Source: an uncultured Clostridia bacterium (GTDB lineage: Bacteria; Bacillota; Clostridia; Christensenellales; Borkfalkiaceae). Taken from it: a DNA stretch of 64,000 nt. The notes below the pieces were generated by a model that did no database searches, was not told the origin of the DNA, and worked only from the letters and a program-made list of their open reading frames with translations. The stretch lies in contig CALVWQ010000003.1 in NCBI GenBank assembly GCA_944367535.1, positions 1 to 64,000 of the forward strand. Direction: 5' to 3'. Positions 15,783 to 24,409 of the stretch are shown in pieces (the first letter of the stretch is position 1; each line of letters starts with the position of its first letter). Position numbers and translations under genes: made by a program.

Positions 15783-16940
15783 ATGGGATATAAAGAAAAA
15801 ATTCAAAGCGCCGTTTCGGCGCTTGCCGAAATTGGCGAACTTCTGACGGAACTCGGATTCCGCTTAGACGAATTTATGCGCTGTGGCGCGGAAAATGTTG
15901 TTTTACAATTGAATAGGCAGAAAAAGGGCATTGAAGAAATTTTTACTAAAAAGGAGTTTTTATCAATGCCAAAATTAAAAGACTTAACTTACAGATACAG
16001 ACCTGACCGAGTTCACGAGTTTAGGTATCGAAGAAACGGAATATATAAGTGCTTTTGCAGCACTGATTATAAAATCGCTAAGGCGAAAGCAATGGATTTC
16101 TGCCGAGAACTAAACCAAAACGAGGCGGTTTTCGGAAATAAGAAATATGTTGCTTTTTCCTCTTTTGCGGAATATTATCTGCAAAACGTGAAAAAAATCA
16201 ATCTTACGAAAAAGTCGTTTGAAAATCTTTATAATCGCTATACAGTACATGTCGTTCCGGAGTTTGGAAATAAACTTATATCAGAAATAAAAGCGCCTGC
16301 TTTACAAGCCTTTTTAAACGGAATCATGGCAAAAGGAATGGCGAGAACCGCCGAAGGCTGTTATTACATATTAAAAAATATTTTACAATACGCATGCGAT
16401 AACGACATTATTTCCAAAAATCCGATGAACGTTGTGAAAATTCCGTTACATAGGCGGGAAACGGGAACGGCGCTGTCTTTGGAACAGGAACGTAAGTTCC
16501 TCATCGACATCGCGGGAAATAAATATGAACTCAATTTTATCGCGTTGCTTTACACCGGCTGTCGTCCGTGCGAACTCTCGTCCATGTCTTTTGAAAAAAA
16601 CGGATTCGTTACTTTCCGGAACAGGAAGCAGCATAACGGAGTTGTTGCCTTTAAAGATATTCCGATTACACCTATGCTCGAGCCCTACGTGGAACGGATC
16701 CGCGCAGCCATGCCGCTGAACGAAACGACCGAACTCGCGAAAATCTTCTCGAAACTCGTACCCGGGCAGCGAATGTATTCGCTGCGTCATACGTTTGCGA
16801 CGCGCTGCCAGACGTGCGGCGTTCCGCAATACGTCGTCGGACGGTGGCTCGGACACAAAGCGACCGTTATTACCGACGCCGTTTATACTCATTTCGACCC
16901 CGAGTTTATGCTTAAAGAAGCAAAAAAAGTAAGATATTAG
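15783..16940 (+). CDS. int: Tyrosine integrase of the element
   Basis: A 385-residue site-specific recombinase that inserts and excises the element at tRNA-fMet. The N-terminal part contains a helical leader and an AP2-like arm-binding region (~65-110). A SAM-like core-binding domain lies at ~120-205 and the catalytic domain at ~225-385. Visible catalytic residues are R261 (TGCRPCEL), R335 (YSLRHTFAT), H358 (WLGHKA) and Y368 (AVYTHF). The usual HxLR histidine is Tyr332, which is common in ICE-type integrases. GAGGGGCAGAAA precedes ATG. The gene ends 131 bp before attR, the usual place for an integrase. Confidence 0.92.
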   Translation: MGYKEKIQSAVSALAEIGELLTELGFRLDEFMRCGAENVVLQLNRQKKGIEEIFTKKEFLSMPKLKDLTYRYRPDRVHEFRYRRNGIYKCFCSTDYKIAKAKAMDFCRELNQNEAVFGNKKYVAFSSFAEYYLQNVKKINLTKKSFENLYNRYTVHVVPEFGNKLISEIKAPALQAFLNGIMAKGMARTAEGCYYILKNILQYACDNDIISKNPMNVVKIPLHRRETGTALSLEQERKFLIDIAGNKYELNFIALLYTGCRPCELSSMSFEKNGFVTFRNRKQHNGVVAFKDIPITPMLEPYVERIRAAMPLNETTELAKIFSKLVPGQRMYSLRHTFATRCQTCGVPQYVVGRWLGHKATVITDAVYTHFDPEFMLKEAKKVRY

Positions 16941-16946
16941 CGGTTA

Positions 16947-16991
16947 TTTACTGCCCGTTTACTGCCCAAAAAGTTTTAAATTCGGGCAGTA
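16947..16991. repeat. Putative integrase arm-type sites
   Basis: Two direct copies of TTTACTGCCC (16947-16956, 16958-16967) and an inverted GGGCAGTA (16984-16991) lie between the int stop and attR. Short repeats in this position typically bind the integrase N-terminal domain. Confidence 0.5.
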
Positions 16992-17040
16992 CGGTGGTCA
17001 AGAGGCATTTATTTTGCCATATAATTGAACTGAAAAAGAA

Positions 17041-17067
17041 AAAAAACGGCATTTTTTTGCCGTTTTT
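17041..17067. terminator. Terminator next to attR
   Basis: Stem AAAAAACGGCA / TGCCGTTTTTT with a T-rich loop. It can end both int transcription and the minus-strand tRNA, replacing the chromosomal terminator displaced to 4.5 kb. Confidence 0.75.
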
Positions 17068-17071
17068 TCCG

Positions 17072-17152
<81 letters not shown>

Positions 17153-17282
17153 ATATTCTGTTTTCAGATGCTATACTATAATATACCACTTTTTTCGATT
17201 TGTCAACCGTATATCCTCAAAAAAATAAATTTATCTTTTATTATAACTTGAATTTTTTTATTTCCTTTGGTAAAATAATATT

Positions 17283-18578
17283 ATGACGATAGATTTTTCG
17301 GGAATGCATATAGATGGACGGGTCATCGCCGTCGCTCTTTCTGGCGGCAGCGATTCGATGGCTCTCTTTCATTACATGACCAATAACGCGGAAGCCTTAA
17401 AAATCAAAGTCGCCGCTATAAATGTTGAACACGGGATTCGCGGGGAAGAATCGGTTCGGGATTCAGAATTTGTCGAAAAATACTGTTCGGAAAAAAACAT
17501 TCCCCTGTTTTCCTATAAAATAAACGCTCCCGATTTTGCCGAAAAAAACAAACTCTCTCTTGAACAGGCGGCGAGAATTTTAAGATACAGATGTTTTTTC
17601 GATGCGGTAAAAGACGGGAAATGCAATCTCGTCGCGACCGCGCATCACGCTTCCGACAATTTAGAATCCGTACTCTTTAATATTTTCAGAGGAACGGGGC
17701 TTAAAGGCGTCGCGGGAATACGCAAAAATTATCGGGACATTATAATCAGACCTCTTTTAAAGACGCGAAAAGAAGAAATCGACGAATACGTAAAAAAATT
17801 CAACATACCTTACGTTACCGACAAGACCAATTTCGACAGCGATTATACGAGGAATTTTTTGAGGCTGAAAATCATTCCTCTTATAAAAGAAATTTTTCCG
17901 GAAGCCGATAAAGCCGTTTCAAGACTTACGGAATTAGCCGAAGAGGACGATTTATATATAGAAAATCAGGCGAAAAAAATCATAAATTTTGCCGAAGGAC
18001 GCGCGGAAATTTCAATCCCTGCGGATAAACCCGTTTTCGGACGCGCAGCCGTCATGGCAATGAAAAGCCTCGGAATGGAGAAAGACTGGGAAAAAATCCA
18101 CACAGACGACGCTTATAATCTTTCTTTTAACAATACTGGAAAAATAATAAACCTCCCCTGCGGAATCACTGCCGTAAAAGAATACGATAAAATAGTATTT
18201 TACAAAAATATCGAAAATTCAGACTTATGCGAAATTCCTTTTAAGGAAGGCAATTTTGAATTTTTCGGAAAAACATACAGAATAACACGCGTAAGTATTA
18301 AAGACATAAACTTAAAAGACGGACTTTATATTGACTGTGATAAAATTAAGAGCGGTGCCGTCATAAGACGTAAAAAAGAAGGCGATGTTTTTACCAAGTT
18401 CGGCGGCGGAACCAAACTTTTATCGGATTTTTTCACGGATAAAAAAATTCCGAGATTTAAGCGGGACAAAATTCCTCTCATCGCGAACGGAAAGGAAATT
18501 CTCGCCGTTTTCGGATTAGCTATATCAGACAAAGCCAAAGCCGACAAAAATACAAAATATCTTTTTAAATTAAATTAA
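17283..18578 (+). CDS. tilS: tRNA(Ile)-lysidine synthetase
   Basis: TilS uses ATP and lysine to modify C34 of tRNA-Ile2 to lysidine, which changes decoding from AUG to AUA; it is essential in most bacteria. The 431-residue protein has the PP-loop motif SGGSDS at 20-25, the N-type ATPase core with NVEHGIRGEE and TAHHASDNLES, and the TilS C-terminal domains. It is 14 bp upstream of hpt, the common tilS-hpt pair that sits near ftsH in many Bacillota; here ftsH is ~36 kb away. Confidence 0.93.
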   Translation: MTIDFSGMHIDGRVIAVALSGGSDSMALFHYMTNNAEALKIKVAAINVEHGIRGEESVRDSEFVEKYCSEKNIPLFSYKINAPDFAEKNKLSLEQAARILRYRCFFDAVKDGKCNLVATAHHASDNLESVLFNIFRGTGLKGVAGIRKNYRDIIIRPLLKTRKEEIDEYVKKFNIPYVTDKTNFDSDYTRNFLRLKIIPLIKEIFPEADKAVSRLTELAEEDDLYIENQAKKIINFAEGRAEISIPADKPVFGRAAVMAMKSLGMEKDWEKIHTDDAYNLSFNNTGKIINLPCGITAVKEYDKIVFYKNIENSDLCEIPFKEGNFEFFGKTYRITRVSIKDINLKDGLYIDCDKIKSGAVIRRKKEGDVFTKFGGGTKLLSDFFTDKKIPRFKRDKIPLIANGKEILAVFGLAISDKAKADKNTKYLFKLN

Positions 18579-18591
18579 CCAAGGAAAAGTT

Positions 18592-19110
18592 ATGGAAAAA
18601 TACAAAATTTTACTTACCGAAGAACAGATAAAGGCAAGAGTTTTCGAACTCGGAAAACAGATTTCTTCCGACTATGAAGGAAAAGAACCAGTAATAATCT
18701 GTATGTTAAAAGGTGCGGTTTACTTTTTTGCCGACCTCATTAAAAGCATATCCATACCTGTTATGATAGATTTTGCGAGACTTTCAAGTTACCGCAACGG
18801 TACTTCCGGCGGAAAAATGGAACTTATCGCGGATATAACAGCAAAAATAGAAGGAAAAGATGTTTTAATAGTTGAAGATATAGTCGACAGCGGAAAAACT
18901 CTCGCATATTTTATTGATTTACTGAAAAAGAAAAAACCTTCGTCTATAAAGATATGCACTTTTCTCGATAAAAAAGAAAGAAGAGAAGTCGAAATTAACG
19001 CAGACTACATCGGTTTCGATATCCCCTGCGGATTCGTTATAGGTTACGGTCTCGACTATGCCGAAAGATACAGAGAATTTCCGTTTCTTGCGGAAATAAC
19101 CGAATTCTGA
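18592..19110 (+). CDS. hpt: Hypoxanthine phosphoribosyltransferase
   Basis: A cytosolic purine salvage enzyme that makes IMP or GMP from hypoxanthine or guanine and PRPP. 172 residues with the PRPP-binding motif VLIVEDIVDSGKTL at 91-104 and the catalytic-loop segment SSYRNGTSGGK. The length is normal. It is co-transcribed with tilS, 14 bp apart, with ribosome binding site AAGGAAAAG. A hairpin terminator follows at 19177-19216. Confidence 0.92.
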   Translation: MEKYKILLTEEQIKARVFELGKQISSDYEGKEPVIICMLKGAVYFFADLIKSISIPVMIDFARLSSYRNGTSGGKMELIADITAKIEGKDVLIVEDIVDSGKTLAYFIDLLKKKKPSSIKICTFLDKKERREVEINADYIGFDIPCGFVIGYGLDYAERYREFPFLAEITEF

Positions 19111-19176
19111 TTATCGACTTTAAATTATTTTTTTTACTTTTCTATAATCATTATATATAATTATAAATATAAAAAT

Positions 19177-19216
19177 AAAACCTCCGTCTAAAATCAACGA
19201 ACAGGCGGAGGTTTTT
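19177..19216. terminator. Intrinsic terminator after hpt
   Basis: Stem AAAACCTCCG / CGGAGGTTTT with a 3' T tract, between the convergent hpt and SLOG genes. It can work in both directions. The rest of 19111-19384 is AT-rich with nothing recognisable. Confidence 0.75.
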
Positions 19217-19384
19217 AAAATTTACTGAATTTTCGGATTTCGTTTTTTCTTTATAATTTTTACTAAAATAATATTATAAAATTTTATTTTTATAAAAGTG
19301 AAAAATTTAAATTACAGCATTAAGAAGATACATCGGATTAAAATACCGGCGGAAATTTTCTAAAAATATTTTGATAAATAATAT

Positions 19385-19849
19385 TCATATACAGATTATA
19401 TCTTTTTTCTTGGATTTGGCATAATTGTAAGTATTGAACGTGCCTCCCGAAAAAACTCTTAAAAAGCAAACGAGAACCGAACAGTTATCCACCATAAACC
19501 TGTTTCTGTTCTGCATGCAGTAAGGCGTATATTTTTCGGAAAGAATTATCTTTTCGTCTGCCGATTCAATCATTCTAGAATACTCTCTTTTCTGACTTTC
19601 CGAAAATTTAAGGGACTGACCTTCACAAGGAATACACGCTATAATCTTTATATTCTTTTCCTTTCTTATTTTTTCGAGCACATGAAAGCATAAAAAATCA
19701 AATCCGACAGCCATACCTATCAAAAACGTGTCGTATCCGTTGTTTATCAGCATTTCGAACGTATCTTCGACTTTTTTTTCTTCGATTCCATTGCCAATGT
19801 TGCGGTGTCCCGAAACTGCGCAGGTTTTTTCTTTTATTATTTCTTTCAC
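19385..19849 (-). CDS. SLOG-family protein (DUF1273/YpsA-like)
   Basis: 154 residues with a Rossmann-like fold. The opening CAVSGHRNIG and the late GGTFNTYNYAKSKKK match the SLOG/DUF1273 group (YpsA), which is thought to bind nucleotide-like ligands. The start codon is GTG overlapping the rsmG TGA (GTGA), so it is translationally coupled to rsmG. Biochemical role unknown. A nucleotide-sensing or stress role is family-level inference. Confidence 0.75.
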   Translation of the reverse strand: MKEIIKEKTCAVSGHRNIGNGIEEKKVEDTFEMLINNGYDTFLIGMAVGFDFLCFHVLEKIRKEKNIKIIACIPCEGQSLKFSESQKREYSRMIESADEKIILSEKYTPYCMQNRNRFMVDNCSVLVCFLRVFSGGTFNTYNYAKSKKKDIICI

Positions 19850-20526
19850 AGAGGATTTTTCCTTATTCTTCCGTTAGAGCGCGGATATTTTTCTTCCGTT
19901 CTTTTTATTTTTTCTATTACAATCAACTGTCTTTCCGCGCCGTCAAGCGAAAATTTCTTTATTTTTTCGGTTTTTCCGCCTAAAACTCTCAAAGCGTTCG
20001 CTGCCTCTTTCAATTCATCGCCGGCATCTGCCTTATAAGCAATAAATTTTCCTCCCGTTTTTAAAAAAGGCAGACAATATTCCGAAAGAATATTTAGTTT
20101 TGCGACCGCGCGGGCGGTGCAATAATCGAATTTTTCGCGAAAATTTATATCATGTGCAATATCTTCCGCTCTCTTATTTACGATTTTTACGTCTTTAAGA
20201 CCTAAATTCTCGCATAAAACCTTTAAAAAATCGCATTTTTTGCCCGTCGCTTCCACCAAAGTCAAATCAACGGAATCGTTTACTATCTTTATCGGCACTG
20301 CCGGAAACCCGCCTCCGGAACCTATATCGATGAGTTTTCCACCTGTCAACAATTCTGCGCCGGACAAACTGTCAACAAAATGTTTTAAATAAATTTCCCT
20401 CTCGTCCTCTATCGCGGTTATATTGAATTTTTCATTGTACTCTTTAAGCAACCGATAATATATACCGAAAGATTTTATACTTTTTTCGTCAAGGTCTATT
20501 CCGTACTCAAAAAAAATTTCATTCAT
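19846..20526 (-). CDS. rsmG: 16S rRNA m7G527 methyltransferase
   Basis: RsmG (GidB) methylates N7 of G527 in 16S rRNA using SAM. 226 residues with the SAM-binding motif IDIGSGGGFPAVP at ~67-78 and the conserved KYCTAR-like segment FDYCTARAVAKL. rsmG usually follows mnmG and precedes parA near the origin; here it stands alone, facing dnaN, and mnmG is 14 kb away. It is the first gene of a two-gene unit with the SLOG protein. Confidence 0.93.
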   Translation of the reverse strand: MNEIFFEYGIDLDEKSIKSFGIYYRLLKEYNEKFNITAIEDEREIYLKHFVDSLSGAELLTGGKLIDIGSGGGFPAVPIKIVNDSVDLTLVEATGKKCDFLKVLCENLGLKDVKIVNKRAEDIAHDINFREKFDYCTARAVAKLNILSEYCLPFLKTGGKFIAYKADAGDELKEAANALRVLGGKTEKIKKFSLDGAERQLIVIEKIKRTEEKYPRSNGRIRKNPL

Positions 20527-20953
20527 GAGAAAATTATATCACATAGTAAAAATTAACACAACAAAATATTTATCAACTTTACTTTTCCACTTTTGTAAAT
20601 AACATTATCTTTCAATCTTTATCTTAATTGAAAATTGAATCTTATTTTCTCTTTTTTTACTTTTATAAAACTTGTCCACTAACTTCTTGATTTCTGTAAA
20701 CAATTTTTTTACAATTTATTTACATTGATTTTTCCTATAAAATACTCATTTAAAATGAGTTATTAACATTTTAACCGCCTTTAATAATTATACTTTTATT
20801 ATAAAATTTAAAAAATAAAAACCACAAACAAACATATTCCGTGCGCCGACAAATTTATTCTATAAAATCATAAATTAGATGTTTTGACTTGATTTTTGGA
20901 TTCGTTTATTATATAATAATATTATTATGAAAAAATAATATCGGAGTGATTTT
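20527..20953. other. AT-rich rsmG-dnaN gap, possible oriC
   Basis: 427 bp, very AT-rich, between divergent rsmG and dnaN. It contains three related nonamers, TTATCAACT (20570), TTTTCCACT (20583) and TTGTCCACT (20672), resembling DnaA boxes (TTATCCACA) but with T at the last position. A perfect box is absent. The position beside dnaN-rpmH supports an origin role, but the boxes are too weak to be sure. Confidence 0.35.
20884..20912 (+). promoter_or_regulatory. dnaN promoter
   Basis: TTGACT, a 17-bp spacer and TATTAT, 42 bp upstream of the dnaN start codon. Confidence 0.55.
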
Positions 20954-22054
20954 ATGAAAATAATCTGCGACGGTTTAGACCTATCCGATGCGGTTCTCAA
21001 AGTAAGTAAAGCTTTATCGGTGAAAGCCGCCAATCCTGTTTTGGAAGGCATAAAACTATCTGCAAAAGGGGATTCTTTGACTCTCGTTGCCACGGATACG
21101 GAACTCACAATCAAAAAAACCATAAAAGCCGACGTTCTCATGGAGGGCGAAACGGTAGTCGTCGGAAAATATTTTGTCGATTTCGTAAAAAAACTCGAAA
21201 AAGAGCAGGTTGAACTTTCGAGACTTTTCGACGGACAGTTGCAGATTAAATATTCTGATTCCGAGAGCGAATTGCAGGTATTCCCGGTAGACCTTTTCCC
21301 CGTAATAAGAGAAGAAGAAGAGGAAAATTTCTTTACCATACCCGAAAAAGATTTTAAAAACGTCGTGGAAAGAACTTCCATAGCATGTTCTACTGACGAC
21401 AGCAGGCCTATTTTAAAAGGATGTCTTTTTGAAATACAGGACGGAGTTCTTACCTGTGTCGCGCTTGACGGATTCAGAATGGCGGTAGTTAAAAAGAAAG
21501 TTAAAGCGAGCGGCGACTTTAAAGCCGTTATACCCGCAAGAACGCTTTCCGAAATAACGAGGCTTTTGGAAAAAGACGAAGATGAGCTCAAATTATGCCT
21601 TCAAAAAAACAATCTCTATGTAAAATTAGACAATACCGTTATTTTTTCCAGGCTTATAGAGGGAGAATTTGTAAAATACAATCATATTATGCCCGTGTCT
21701 TTCGAAAATACGGTTACCGTTAATAAAGACGCGCTATTAAATAGTATAGAAAGAGCTTCGATTGTCGCTAAAAACGATCGCTATAACGTCGTTAAACTCG
21801 ACGTTAAAGAAAAAACACTCTCCATTTCCGCGCGTTCGGAAATCGGAAACGTCAACGAAAACGTAAACATAAACCTTAAAGGAAAAGACGTTACAATCGC
21901 ATTTAACGGCAAATATCTTACAGATTACTTAAAGACGGAAACGGAAGATATAATAAAACTCAGTCTTAATTCTTCTATTGACCCGTGCGTTATATCCCCC
22001 GTCGGAAACGACGAAATTATCTATCTTGTGCTGCCTGTACGAATAAACGGCTAA
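20954..22054 (+). CDS. dnaN: DNA polymerase III sliding clamp (beta subunit)
   Basis: The 366-residue beta clamp encircles DNA and tethers Pol III and repair enzymes. Three clamp domains are visible by sequence: MKIICDGLDLSDAVLKVSKA opens domain I, IACSTDDSRPILKGCLFEI marks domain II, and the C-terminal segment ending LVLPVRING matches the M-P-M/V-R end of beta clamps. It has GGAGTG before ATG. It lies directly upstream of rpmH rather than downstream of dnaA, which is an unusual order for this region. Confidence 0.95.
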   Translation: MKIICDGLDLSDAVLKVSKALSVKAANPVLEGIKLSAKGDSLTLVATDTELTIKKTIKADVLMEGETVVVGKYFVDFVKKLEKEQVELSRLFDGQLQIKYSDSESELQVFPVDLFPVIREEEEENFFTIPEKDFKNVVERTSIACSTDDSRPILKGCLFEIQDGVLTCVALDGFRMAVVKKKVKASGDFKAVIPARTLSEITRLLEKDEDELKLCLQKNNLYVKLDNTVIFSRLIEGEFVKYNHIMPVSFENTVTVNKDALLNSIERASIVAKNDRYNVVKLDVKEKTLSISARSEIGNVNENVNINLKGKDVTIAFNGKYLTDYLKTETEDIIKLSLNSSIDPCVISPVGNDEIIYLVLPVRING

Positions 22055-22060
22055 AAATAA

Positions 22061-22089
22061 TTGACAAATCGGAAAAATATCTATACAAT
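22061..22089 (+). promoter_or_regulatory. rpmH operon promoter
   Basis: TTGACA, exactly 17 bp, then TACAAT, in the 80-bp gap after dnaN. Strong and close to consensus, as expected for a ribosomal protein operon. Confidence 0.75.
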
Positions 22090-22134
22090 AGTTAAGACAT
22101 TATAAAAAATAACCTTTTTTAGGAGCATTATAAA

Positions 22135-22269
22135 ATGAAACGGACTTATCAACCCAAAAAGAGACAGAGAAGCAAAGTACATGGATTCCGTAAAAGAATG
22201 AAGACCCGTTCGGGAAAAAACGTCTTAAAGCGCCGCCGCAATAAGGGGCGTCATAAACTTTCCGCATAA
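22135..22269 (+). CDS. rpmH: 50S ribosomal protein L34
   Basis: A 44-residue protein, translated directly. It begins [20 protein letters not shown] and continues with the very basic tail of L34, a component of the large ribosomal subunit. AGGAGC precedes ATG. It heads the classic rpmH-rnpA-yidD-yidC-jag cluster. Confidence 0.97.
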   Translation: MKRTYQPKKRQRSKVHGFRKRMKTRSGKNVLKRRRNKGRHKLSA

Positions 22270-22283
22270 GTTTATTTTATAAG

Positions 22284-22613
22284 ATGACCTTAAAGGATTA
22301 CAGGTTAAAAAGAGAAAAAGACTTCAATCTGGTTTTTAAAAATGGAAAAAGGCTGTATTCGGACAGTCTGTCGCTTGTTTATCTCCCCGCTGACTCTTTA
22401 AAAGCGGGGTTTGCCGTGAGTAAAAAACACGGCGGAAGCGTAAAAAGAAACAGAATAAAAAGAATTTTAAGGGAATCTTTCAGAAGTTTTATGCCCGAAC
22501 TCGGGCAAAACTTCTTTTTTGTTTTTATTCCGAAAATCAGCGAGGACTATTCCTTAAAGGTTTTTAAAGACGATATGCGCCGCATGTTCAGAAAAGGCGG
22601 TTTTATCAGATAG
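22284..22613 (+). CDS. rnpA: Ribonuclease P protein component
   Basis: 109 residues. RnpA binds RNase P RNA (encoded at 36.4 kb here) and helps mature tRNA 5' ends. The family signature KRNRIKRILRESFR is present around residue 53, with FAVSKKHGGSVKRN just before. The length is normal. It is 14 bp after rpmH and 3 bp before yidD. Confidence 0.95.
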   Translation: MTLKDYRLKREKDFNLVFKNGKRLYSDSLSLVYLPADSLKAGFAVSKKHGGSVKRNRIKRILRESFRSFMPELGQNFFFVFIPKISEDYSLKVFKDDMRRMFRKGGFIR

Positions 22614-22616
22614 TTT

Positions 22617-22850
22617 ATGCTTAAATTTTTAAGTATCTCTTTTATAAGGTTTTATCAGAAATATCTTTCCTTCGGAAATTGCAGATACGTTCCCTCCTGT
22701 TCCCAATATACACTTGAAGCGATTTTAAAACACGGTTTTATTAAAGGCTGGGCGCTCGGAATATGGAGAATTTTAAGGTGCAATCCTTTCAGTAAAGGCG
22801 GATTCGATAAAGTTCCCGATAAAAAGAACGTATTGAAATGGGTATATTGA
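22617..22850 (+). CDS. yidD: Membrane protein insertion efficiency factor
   Basis: 77 residues with the family pattern [25 protein letters not shown] and [15 protein letters not shown]. YidD is a small membrane-associated helper of YidC. It lies between rnpA and yidC with gaps of 3 and 1 bp, as in most bacteria. Confidence 0.95.
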   Translation: MLKFLSISFIRFYQKYLSFGNCRYVPSCSQYTLEAILKHGFIKGWALGIWRILRCNPFSKGGFDKVPDKKNVLKWVY

Positions 22851-22851
22851 A

Positions 22852-24375
22852 ATGAGTATTATAAATTTAACCGCGCCCGAAACGGGTAATTTTCTCGTAG
22901 ATATTATTTTATGGCTTGTTACGGTAACTTCTTCCGTTGCGGCAGGCGTTATTTTATTTACTGTCATCCTTAAACTTATTACCCTGCCCTTCGATTTTAT
23001 GTCGCGGTTTTCCATGCGTAAAAATTCCATTAAAATGGAAGAAATGCGACCCGAACTCGAAAAATTGCAGGTTCAGTACGCAGACAATAAAGACCTATAT
23101 AATCAGAAAATGATGGCGCTCTATAAAAAGAACGGATATTCGATGTTCGGGGCGTGTCTTCCCACTATTCTCACTTTAATTATATTTATTGTCGCGGTTA
23201 CCGCTTTTAACGATTACTCTAAGTATCAGAACGTCAGATATTTTTACGATATGAGCGTTTCTTACAATAACGTCATATATGCGGGACTCGACACCGATTC
23301 GGAATATATAGTAAGAAACGGCGATTCTTTATATATTGATATGGACAAGATTTCCGCAAAGTACGACGCGGGAGAAACCGAGTTTGTGCCTGAGGGCGAG
23401 GACCATACCGTATATATTGAAAAAACCGACAATAAATTTTTAGTATATACCACTAATTCCTATGTAAAATATCAGCGCGGCTTTTCTGTCGCGGAAGGCG
23501 GAAGCAAAGTTTACGGCGCGGAAGAATATTTATTGAGAAGCGATGGGCTCGGTTTGGAAAACAATCCCCTCGCCTCCGAAGAAAATAACTATTTAAAAAT
23601 AACCGTTGACGGCGAAAGCAAAGTGTTTTCGGACGTTTCGGCCGGTGAATCGCCCATGAGCGGAGAAGATTTTATTCTCGATATACGCCAAACAAAAGCC
23701 GCCGAAACTTTCAGAAACAACGGTTCAAAATTTCTGTGGGTCAAAAACATCTGGGTTACTGACAGTGCGATGGCTCACCCTATCGAGAGTTATACCGAAT
23801 TTAACAATAAGCACGGAAAAAGAGAAGGCGGCAGTTGCAGTTGCAGCGGCACGGTTACGCCGGTAATGGCGGAAGGCGATTACAATAATCTCACCGCTAA
23901 ACTCGGCGAAGAAAAAACTCAGCCGAACGGTTATTTTATTCTCGTTGCTCTTACCGCGGGTATTTCTCTTCTGACGCAACTTGTAATGTCTAAGAGCCAG
24001 AAAGCGCAGATGGAATTACAGACCGTCGACGGGAAGGGCGCGCAGACGCAGAAGATTATGATGTGGATGATGCCTATAATGATGGCGATATTCGCGTTCA
24101 TGTATACCGCGGCGTTTTCAATTTATATTGTTTTGAGTTCTCTTATAAGCATGCTTACGACTATCGGCATAAATAAAATTGCCGATATAAAATTCAAAAA
24201 CAAGAAAGACGAGCAAAACATAACCCACAGCAGGGTTTATACCCCGAAAGAGGATGAAAAGAAAAAAGAATCGCCCAAAAAGGATAAAAAGAAAAAAGTT
24301 CAAGACGCTGAAAAGGGTGATTTTCTTTCGGGCGAAGCGGATAAGAAAAAACATATCCGAGGAAGATTAAAATAA
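22852..24375 (+). CDS. yidC: Membrane protein insertase YidC, with large loop insertion
   Basis: 507 residues, far longer than the 220-290 usual for Gram-positive YidC/OxaA. Core features are TM1 (~15-45), the SRFSMRKN segment with the conserved groove arginine, TM2 (~100-119), FLWVKNIWVTD at ~294-304, and the C-terminal TM cluster (360-445) with the QTQKIMMWMMPIMM motif. Residues ~121-293 are an extra extracytoplasmic domain between TM2 and FLW, and a Cys/Ser-rich loop lies at ~320-345. The Lys-rich tail (~450-507) probably aids ribosome binding. No lipobox is visible. It inserts membrane proteins alone or with SecYEG. Confidence 0.92.
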   Translation: MSIINLTAPETGNFLVDIILWLVTVTSSVAAGVILFTVILKLITLPFDFMSRFSMRKNSIKMEEMRPELEKLQVQYADNKDLYNQKMMALYKKNGYSMFGACLPTILTLIIFIVAVTAFNDYSKYQNVRYFYDMSVSYNNVIYAGLDTDSEYIVRNGDSLYIDMDKISAKYDAGETEFVPEGEDHTVYIEKTDNKFLVYTTNSYVKYQRGFSVAEGGSKVYGAEEYLLRSDGLGLENNPLASEENNYLKITVDGESKVFSDVSAGESPMSGEDFILDIRQTKAAETFRNNGSKFLWVKNIWVTDSAMAHPIESYTEFNNKHGKREGGSCSCSGTVTPVMAEGDYNNLTAKLGEEKTQPNGYFILVALTAGISLLTQLVMSKSQKAQMELQTVDGKGAQTQKIMMWMMPIMMAIFAFMYTAAFSIYIVLSSLISMLTTIGINKIADIKFKNKKDEQNITHSRVYTPKEDEKKKESPKKDKKKKVQDAEKGDFLSGEADKKKHIRGRLK

Positions 24376-24409
24376 ATTCTCGCTGCGAAAGCGAACGGAG
24401 GATATAAAA

